Assembly (NCBI GenBank): GCA_002373535.1
Contig: DFKL01000119.1
Coordinates: 756-12,291, forward strand
Direction: 5' to 3'
Length of the DNA: 11,536 nt
Origin: Prevotellaceae bacterium UBA3646
Lineage (GTDB): Bacteria; Bacteroidota; Bacteroidia; Bacteroidales; Bacteroidaceae
Shown: positions 7,257 through 11,536 of the stretch, piece after piece
Numbering within the stretch: position 1 is the stretch's first letter
How the letters are laid out: every line of letters begins with the position of its first letter
The notes under the pieces: generated by a model
Database searches by the model: none
Seen by the model: the letters and a program-made list of their open reading frames with translations, nothing else
What the model was told of the DNA's origin: nothing
Made by a program: the position numbers and the translations under genes

Positions 7257-8183
7257 ATGTCAGGCCATAATCCCTACAGGCACCATTTGCGTTACATATA
7301 TGTATTGCTGGCGGTAATTGTCAGTGTCGCTTGCCTGATTGTCCTTTCGGACTATAGAAACGGCAATGGCGACAATGCAGGCGATGTGTTCCATGATGTC
7401 GTAAGGGGAGGCAGGAAAGCAAAAGGAGGATATTATGCAACGCAAGGACGTAGGATAGAAACTTTCAGGTTCGATCCAAACGAAGCTGACAGCAACCAGC
7501 TCCTACGCCTGGGATTGGCACCATTTCAGGTTCGCAGCATTTATAGATACAGGGCCAGAGGCGGAACATTCAGCACGGCAGATGATTTCCGCAGGGTGTA
7601 TCGGCTTACTAACGGACAGTGGGAACGTCTTGCTCCCTATATATGTATCGGAAGGAAGTACAGGCTGGTCTCACTCCCGCCTCGTCAGTACCCGGAACAA
7701 TCCTCGCAGGACTCATACAGGGCAAGACGCGACAGCATAGGCATGGCGCGTGACAGTCTCCGTAGGACGTACCCCAGGAAGATTCAGGGTGACGAGGTCG
7801 TAGATGCAAATATCGCGGACAGCATAATGTTGTGCCGTGTGCCAGGAATAGGGAAATACTATGCGTCGCAGATCTTGCGTTATCGCAGGCGTCTGGGAGG
7901 TTTTGTCAATACCGGGCAATTGCTGGAAATACAGGATTTCCCTGCAGACGCCCTGGCATGGCTAACAGTCAAGCCTTCGCCTGAAATCCGTAAGCTGGAT
8001 GTCAATCATTTGAGTGAAAGGAAGATGATGAAACATCCATACATGGGGTACTATAGGGCATCAGAGATTGCGTCGTACAGGAAAATCCACGGCAGGCTGG
8101 ACAATATAGAGACGTTGTACCGCTTACGGCATTTTACCGAAAGCGACATACAACGCCTTGCTCCTTATCTGGAGTTCAGATAG
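7257..8183 (+). CDS. Membrane-anchored protein with three ComEA-like helix-hairpin-helix domains
   Basis: 308 residues. A short basic N-terminus (PYRHHLRY) precedes one hydrophobic segment (about 13-31), so the rest probably faces the periplasm. After a polar linker come three related modules of about 60 residues, at roughly 70-128, 182-238 and 246-308, each with the plan D-x-N...LL...A/S-x-I..YR...G.F/L...LYR/LLEI. Only the middle one keeps the textbook HhH hairpin (VPGIGKYYASQILRYRRRLGG); the first has LGLAPFQV and the third HPYMGYYR there. The family resembles ComEA, which binds incoming double-stranded DNA during transformation, and is widespread as an uncharacterised HhH protein in Bacteroidota. 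The start abuts the previous stop with no gap. It ends the plus-strand operon; its TAG is 37 bases from the converging thiL stop. DNA binding is inferred from the fold, not shown. Confidence 0.82.
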   Translation: MSGHNPYRHHLRYIYVLLAVIVSVACLIVLSDYRNGNGDNAGDVFHDVVRGGRKAKGGYYATQGRRIETFRFDPNEADSNQLLRLGLAPFQVRSIYRYRARGGTFSTADDFRRVYRLTNGQWERLAPYICIGRKYRLVSLPPRQYPEQSSQDSYRARRDSIGMARDSLRRTYPRKIQGDEVVDANIADSIMLCRVPGIGKYYASQILRYRRRLGGFVNTGQLLEIQDFPADALAWLTVKPSPEIRKLDVNHLSERKMMKHPYMGYYRASEIASYRKIHGRLDNIETLYRLRHFTESDIQRLAPYLEFR

Positions 8184-8225
8184 GAAGACATCCTTACGCC
8201 CCCAGAAGTCTTGCCAACGACTATC
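8179..8225. other. Convergent gene junction with nested short inverted repeats
   Basis: The 37 bases between the HhH and thiL stops hold two nested inverted repeats: GATAG (8179-8183) with CTATC (8221-8225), and inside them AAGAC (8185-8189) with GTCTT (8208-8212). The outer arms contain the two TAG stop codons. There is no U-tract on either strand, so this is not a standard intrinsic terminator; it could be a weak bidirectional end structure or chance. Confidence 0.25.
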
Positions 8226-9303
8226 CCTTCAATGGATTCCAGCCCTGGGCCTTGAGTTCAAACTCCTGGCCGTCACGTGTTATCAATGCCTTGCCTAATG
8301 ACTCTTGGGTGATGTAGCCGATAACTTTTATGTCATCAATTCCTGAGACTATGTCATTGGCAGTCAGCGGAACCGTGAACAGCAGCTCGTAATCCTCGCC
8401 CCCATTCAATGCACATGTGCTGACATTAAGGTTGAACTCCTCGGCAGTGACTGCAGTCTGATAGTCTATGGGGATGCGTTCCTCATAGATACGGCAGCCG
8501 CATTTGCTTTCATGGCATATGTGCAGCAGCTCGCTGCTCAGACCATCGGAAATGTCCATCATGGAGGTGGGCTTGATACCAGCCTCCTTAAGCCTTTGGA
8601 CTATGTCCTTCCTGGCTTCCGGTCTCATCTGTCTTTCGAGGAGATATTCGCGTCCGGCAAAGTCTGGCTGGGGTATGGCATTGATGGCGTCTTCGATATT
8701 AGTTCCGTTGGCCCTGGCTTCATCTTCGGCATTCCGTACCATCTGACGGTATACAGCCTTTTCGCGTTCCAGCAGCTGTAGTCCCATGTATGCTGCACCC
8801 AGGTTACCGCTTACACAGATAAGGTCAGTCTCCCTGGCACCGTTCCTGTATGTGATAGCATCTTTGGGGGCAACTCCGATGGCCGTGATGCTTATGGCAA
8901 GCCCCGTCATACTGCTTGTGGTGTCTCCGCCAACTATATCTACGTCGTGAGCATCGCACGCCAGTCTCATTCCATTGTACAGTTCTTCAATGTCTTCGAC
9001 CTGGAACCTTTTTCCCAGAGCTATGCTGACGGTGATTTGCCTGGGTATGGCATTCATTGCATAGATGTCACTCAGATTCACCATTACTGCCTTGTATCCG
9101 AGATGCTTCAACGGCATGTATGTCAGGTCGAAATGCACGCCTTCCATAAGCATGTCTGTCGTAATGACAGTCTGCATGCCTTCCTCGGGGGCTATTACGG
9201 CACAATCATCCCCCACGCCTTTCAGCGTGGAAGTATTCTTATGTTCCAGGTCCTTGGTCAGTCTTTTTATTAAACCGAATTCTCCCAGTTCTGATATTTC
9301 CAT
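8221..9303 (-). CDS. thiL: Thiamine-monophosphate kinase
   Basis: Phosphorylates thiamine monophosphate with ATP to thiamine diphosphate, the last step of cofactor synthesis, in the cytoplasm. 360 residues, somewhat longer than E. coli ThiL (about 325). Motifs of the ThiL/PurM fold are in order: LGEFGLIKRL at the N-terminus, GVGDDCAVI (29-37), TTDMLMEGVHF (48-58), NLSDIYAMNA (76-85), GGDTTSS (125-131), MMDISDGLSSEL (248-259), NGGEDYELLF (300-309) and a C-terminal GWNPL close to the family's GWDHF ending. The extra length lies mainly between the YMGLQLLEREK helix and MDISDGL. The ATG is preceded by AAGGAG only two bases away (complement 9304..9311), an unusually tight spacing, but no later Met would keep LGEFGLI. 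Third gene after lpxK and punA, 8 bases below punA. No THI-box is seen ahead of it, so control presumably comes from the lpxK promoter. Confidence 0.94.
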   Translation of the reverse strand: MEISELGEFGLIKRLTKDLEHKNTSTLKGVGDDCAVIAPEEGMQTVITTDMLMEGVHFDLTYMPLKHLGYKAVMVNLSDIYAMNAIPRQITVSIALGKRFQVEDIEELYNGMRLACDAHDVDIVGGDTTSSMTGLAISITAIGVAPKDAITYRNGARETDLICVSGNLGAAYMGLQLLEREKAVYRQMVRNAEDEARANGTNIEDAINAIPQPDFAGREYLLERQMRPEARKDIVQRLKEAGIKPTSMMDISDGLSSELLHICHESKCGCRIYEERIPIDYQTAVTAEEFNLNVSTCALNGGEDYELLFTVPLTANDIVSGIDDIKVIGYITQESLGKALITRDGQEFELKAQGWNPLKG

Positions 9304-9311
9304 GTCTCCTT

Positions 9312-10121
9312 TTATGAACGAGCGATCATTTCACGCATAATCTCTGCCATGCGCGGCTGTGCCTCGGCTGCTGCCTTTTGCACATCTTCGTGTGTGACTT
9401 TCATTACCTGTGCATGACCACCCAGGTCGGTGATGATGCTTACGCCAAAGCACCTGATGCCTACATGGCGGGCCACGATGACTTCCGGTACGGTGCTCAT
9501 GCCTACGGCATCGGCTCCCCAATGTGCGAACATACGGTATTCCGCAGGTGTCTCGTAGGTCGGGCCTTGTGTGGCCAGGTATACACCGTGGCGGACCTTG
9601 ATGGCCTTTTCATGTGCAATACTGTCTGCCAGGTCAATCAGATCAGGATCATACGCATGTCCCATGTCAGGGAAACGGGGACCTTGTGGAATGTTGGCTC
9701 CACGCAGCGGGTTTTCCGGCATATTGTTAATCTGGTCGGTAATAATCATCAGGTCGCCGATGCGAAAACTTGGGTTTGTTCCTCCCGCCGCATTACTTAC
9801 AAACAGAGTCTTGATTCCGAGTTCGTACATTACCCTGATAGGGAAGGTTACTTCCTTCATCGAGTATCCTTCATAGTAATGAAAGCGTCCTTCCATGGCA
9901 AGAATATCCTTGCCTCCCAGCTTGCCCAGAATCAGGCAGCCAGTGTGACCTTCTACCGTGCTGACGGGAAAATTCGGTATATCCTTGTATGGAAATTCTG
10001 CTATCTTCTCGATCTCTGACGCTAAATCGCCCAGTCCTGTACCTAAAATTATTGCAGTTTCAGGCTTTGTCGTCATCCTGGATTTAATCCAGGAGGCTGT
10101 CTCTACGATTTTGTTGTACAT
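9312..10121 (-). CDS. punA: Purine-nucleoside phosphorylase, trimeric (PNP-II) family
   Basis: Cleaves purine (deoxy)nucleosides with phosphate to free base and (deoxy)ribose 1-phosphate in purine salvage. 269 residues, normal for the trimeric class. Seen: ILGTGLGDL phosphate loop near residue 27, VEGHTG, GRFHYYEGY, SNAAGG, MIITDQIN, GPTYETPAEYR (186-196, base-contact Glu 190), VGMSTVPEVIVARH (Met 208) and VTHEDV (His 244, equivalent to human His257). Where human PNP has Asn243 in SLITNKV this protein has Asp232 in SIITDLG (codon at complement 9426..9428). That position helps choose between 6-oxo and 6-amino purines: MTA phosphorylase, which takes 6-aminopurines, has Asp there. Adenosine or methylthioadenosine activity is therefore worth considering. 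The ATG lies within the end of lpxK (38-base overlap), so translation is probably coupled; thiL follows 8 bases after the stop. Confidence 0.93.
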   Translation of the reverse strand: MYNKIVETASWIKSRMTTKPETAIILGTGLGDLASEIEKIAEFPYKDIPNFPVSTVEGHTGCLILGKLGGKDILAMEGRFHYYEGYSMKEVTFPIRVMYELGIKTLFVSNAAGGTNPSFRIGDLMIITDQINNMPENPLRGANIPQGPRFPDMGHAYDPDLIDLADSIAHEKAIKVRHGVYLATQGPTYETPAEYRMFAHWGADAVGMSTVPEVIVARHVGIRCFGVSIITDLGGHAQVMKVTHEDVQKAAAEAQPRMAEIMREMIARS

Positions 10122-11178
10122 AACCTGTTATTATATCATTAAACATTTCACCTTTGTCTTGTTTGATCATTATTTTTATCGGCAATACCCATATTGCGTC
10201 TTTTATGTCATTGGGGATGTTGTCCAGAATCTGCAGTCTGGTTGCGTCTTTCTCCGTCGTGACTATCATCTTCGGCTCTGGCATTTCCCTGAACCGTCGT
10301 GTAATATTCTTTATGTCGTCAGCCTTGTAGTAGTGGTGGTCCGCAAATGTGACCGGACGCACATCTCTGATATACATTCTCATATCCATCTCCATCTGTC
10401 TCGGGTTCCCGATTCCGGATACCAGCAACGTATGTGTGCCTGATACGTCCTCCAGGCTCCGGAATCCGTCGTAACCGAACATCTTAACCAGTTTCCCGTA
10501 TTTCAGGGATGCGTAGAACAGTTTTTGGAACGGGCGCAGCTGAAGTGCTTCGCTTACCATCCTGTACTCAATCGGCGACATGACTTCTGGACATTTGGTC
10601 ACTATGACTATATGTGCCCTTTCCTTGCCTGTCCAAGGCTCGCGCAGTCTTCCTGCCGGAAGCATGTAGTCATAGTTTATCATTCTGTGATAATCTATCA
10701 GCAGAATGTTACACCCGGCCTTGACATACCTGTGCTGATATGCATCATCCATTAGAATGACGTCTACGTCACGAGTGGCTTTGTCGTTCATCAGCCTGGT
10801 TATGCCGTTTCTCCTGTTCGAGTCTACGGCAACGTATATGTCCGGAAACTTCTGCCTTATCATCCAGGGCTCGTCGCCGATCTTCTCTATCGGCGTGTTC
10901 CCGTTGGCCAGGATGTAGCCGCGGGAACGTCTCATGTAGCCTCTGCTCAGTACGGCTATCTTGTAATCTTTCCTCAGGAGCCTGATCAGGTGTTCGACAA
11001 ACGGAGTCTTGCCTGTGCCTCCTGCCGTGATGTTTCCGATGTTGATTATGGGAATGTCATACTTTGTGCTTTTGATGATTCCCAGGTCGAACATATAGTT
11101 TCGTAGCCTTACGACAATACCATAGAGCCACGAAAGCGGAATCAGCCGCTTGTTGATATGAATCATGTCGCCTTCCAT
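10084..11178 (-). CDS. lpxK: Tetraacyldisaccharide 4'-kinase (lipid A)
   Basis: Transfers phosphate from ATP to the 4' position of the tetraacyl disaccharide 1-phosphate, giving lipid IVA, at the inner face of the inner membrane. 364 residues from the chosen start. Motifs: an N-terminal amphipathic helix (INKRLIPLSWLYGIVVRLRN) likely to lie in the membrane, IGNITAGGTGKTPF with the Walker A at 53-59, SRGYMRRSRG (78-87), IGDEPWMI (100-107, catalytic-region Asp), MDDAYQHR (143-150) and LPAGRLREP (173-181). The open frame extends upstream to an ATG at 11250, but the TATCTTTG promoter element at 11208-11215 lies inside that extension and homologs begin just before INK, so I take ATG at complement(11176..11178). 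No strong Shine-Dalgarno precedes it. First gene of the lpxK-punA-thiL group; its last 38 bases overlap punA. Confidence 0.93.
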   Translation of the reverse strand: MEGDMIHINKRLIPLSWLYGIVVRLRNYMFDLGIIKSTKYDIPIINIGNITAGGTGKTPFVEHLIRLLRKDYKIAVLSRGYMRRSRGYILANGNTPIEKIGDEPWMIRQKFPDIYVAVDSNRRNGITRLMNDKATRDVDVILMDDAYQHRYVKAGCNILLIDYHRMINYDYMLPAGRLREPWTGKERAHIVIVTKCPEVMSPIEYRMVSEALQLRPFQKLFYASLKYGKLVKMFGYDGFRSLEDVSGTHTLLVSGIGNPRQMEMDMRMYIRDVRPVTFADHHYYKADDIKNITRRFREMPEPKMIVTTEKDATRLQILDNIPNDIKDAIWVLPIKIMIKQDKGEMFNDIITGYVQQNRRDSLLD

Positions 11179-11207
11179 GGTATCGTCTTTATAGTACTTC
11201 TGCGTAA

Positions 11208-11239
11208 CAAAGATATAGTTTATGTATGATTCAGCCAAA
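11208..11239 (-). promoter_or_regulatory. Promoter of the lpxK-punA-thiL operon
   Basis: Minus-strand TATCTTTG (complement 11208..11215) matches the Bacteroidetes -7 consensus, with TTTG (complement 11236..11239) 20 bases upstream as -33. Transcription from about 11201 gives a leader near 23 bases and settles the lpxK start at 11178. The -33 TTTGGC is one arm of a perfect inverted repeat (11234-11248). Confidence 0.72.
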
Positions 11240-11248
11240 TCTTTTGGC
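11234..11248. repeat. Perfect 6-bp inverted repeat over the lpxK -33 element
   Basis: GCCAAA (11234-11239), a three-base spacer, then TTTGGC (11243-11248). The left arm includes the lpxK -33 TTTG on the minus strand. It could be an operator, a small hairpin or chance; nothing in the window shows a matching regulator. Confidence 0.35.
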
Positions 11249-11299
11249 ACTTTTTATACATTATATATTACATACGCGTACGAGCAACAGCGGTTTGTG

Positions 11300-11351
11300 C
11301 AAAAAAAGTTTCAAAAAGTTTTGGCCGTTTCGTCAAAAAGCCTTACCTTTG
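11300..11351 (+). promoter_or_regulatory. Ribosomal RNA operon promoter with A-rich upstream tract
   Basis: TTTG (11320-11323) and TACCTTTG (11344-11351) are separated by 20 bases, a full match to the Bacteroidetes -33/-7 arrangement. Directly upstream is an A-rich tract (about 11301-11318) that could serve as an UP-like element. The octamer TCAAAAAG occurs at 11311-11318 and again at 11333-11340, flanking the -33. Transcription should start near 11357 and run through a leader of about 165 bases into the 16S gene. Confidence 0.8.
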
Positions 11352-11520
11352 CATTCGCAATTGAGGGTCAGCCCCTTTTGAATAAGAGGCTGAGAGTTAT
11401 CAGACTGCGATTGCGCTCGATCTTTGATATATTTCCATTAGACAAGAGAAAAGATGTAGTACAAGAACAAGAGAAGAACGAACCGTTGATTCTAATAATA
11501 TGTCAGGATGTAGATACTTT
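11352..11520 (+). other. 16S rRNA leader with hairpin and boxA-like element
   Basis: This non-coding stretch between the rRNA promoter and the 16S start holds a hairpin, CAGCCCCTT (11369-11377) pairing with AAGAGGCTG (11384-11392) with one mismatch around a six-base loop. It also holds GATCTTTGATAT (11419-11430), which resembles the boxA antitermination element of rRNA leaders (E. coli GCTCTTTAACA). The remaining purine-rich part (11440-11500) shows no gene; it may pair with sequence beyond the 16S gene for RNase III processing, which cannot be tested here. The open frame crossing it is not considered coding. Confidence 0.65.
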
Positions 11521-11536
11521 ACAGTGAAGAGTTTGA
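11521..11536 (+). rRNA. rrs: 16S ribosomal RNA, first 16 bases only
   Basis: The last bases, ending TGAAGAGTTTGA, match the conserved 5' end of bacterial 16S rRNA (E. coli AAATTGAAGAGTTTGA), which contains the 27F primer site start. The mature 5' end is placed near 11521 by that alignment. The rest of the gene lies outside the window. Confidence 0.85.

Noticed and set aside
8184..8220. Bidirectional intrinsic terminator between the convergent genes
   Set aside because: Only 5-bp stems with a long loop and no T-tract on either strand; kept only as a low-confidence structural note.
11179..11250. N-terminal extension of LpxK to an upstream ATG at 11250
   Set aside because: The extension contains a full -33/-7 promoter and family members start just before the INK...SWLYG segment.
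11273..11280. TACGCGTA palindrome between the lpxK and rRNA promoters
   Set aside because: A single 8-base palindrome is expected by chance at this scale and sits in no recognisable regulatory context.
11384..11410. GGCTGAGAG followed by TTATCAGA looks like part of a THI-box (TPP riboswitch)
   Set aside because: The second conserved half (CTGAT..GGATAAT..CC.GCG) is absent and the next gene is 16S rRNA; the motif is the arm of an rRNA-leader hairpin.
11222..11527. Open frame of 101 codons across the lpxK/rRNA intergenic region
   Set aside because: It runs through the rRNA promoter, leader and into the 16S start; no family resemblance and no ribosome binding site.

Overview
The window reads as a stretch of ordinary chromosome from a Bacteroidales-type bacterium of the phylum Bacteroidota, with roughly balanced base composition. 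Four intergenic sites match the Bacteroidetes -7 promoter signature TAnnTTTG, and two of these also have a TTTG about 20 bases upstream. Shine-Dalgarno sequences are mostly weak. The proteins (RF2, LpxK, ThiL, a trimeric-type PNP, an ArgE-like M20 deacylase) look like members of that phylum. LpxK implies a Gram-negative outer membrane with lipid A.

Layout. (1) Bases 1-995, minus strand: an ArgE-like M20 deacylase that runs off the left edge. (2) 996-1126: a divergent promoter region with a small inverted repeat. (3) 1127-8183, plus strand: six packed genes, apparently one operon: long-chain acyl-CoA ligase, prfB (release factor 2), a small CYTH/triphosphate-tunnel protein, two tandem neurotransmitter:sodium-symporter (NSS) transporters, and a membrane-anchored protein with three helix-hairpin-helix (HhH) domains. 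Junctions after prfB are overlaps of 8, 11 and 1 bases, then direct abutment. (4) 8184-8220: a 37-base convergent junction. (5) 8221-11178, minus strand: lpxK, punA, thiL, read in that order from the right, with a 38-base lpxK/punA overlap and an 8-base punA-thiL gap. (6) 11179-11520: the lpxK promoter, and facing away from it an rRNA promoter and leader. (7) The window stops 16 bases into a 16S rRNA gene.

Functionally this is core metabolism and translation: arginine biosynthesis, fatty acid activation, translation termination, amino-acid uptake, lipid A phosphorylation, purine salvage and thiamine diphosphate synthesis. I see no mobile element, CRISPR array, tRNA, toxin-antitoxin pair or obvious defence locus, and no convincing new multi-gene system. 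The best leads are at residue and regulatory level: a PNP with Asp where human PNP has Asn243; a prfB with no frameshift site and an SPY anticodon-reading motif; tandem NSS paralogs whose predicted substrate pockets differ; and lpxK and rRNA promoters that share a TTTGGC -33 element, one copy being half of a palindrome.
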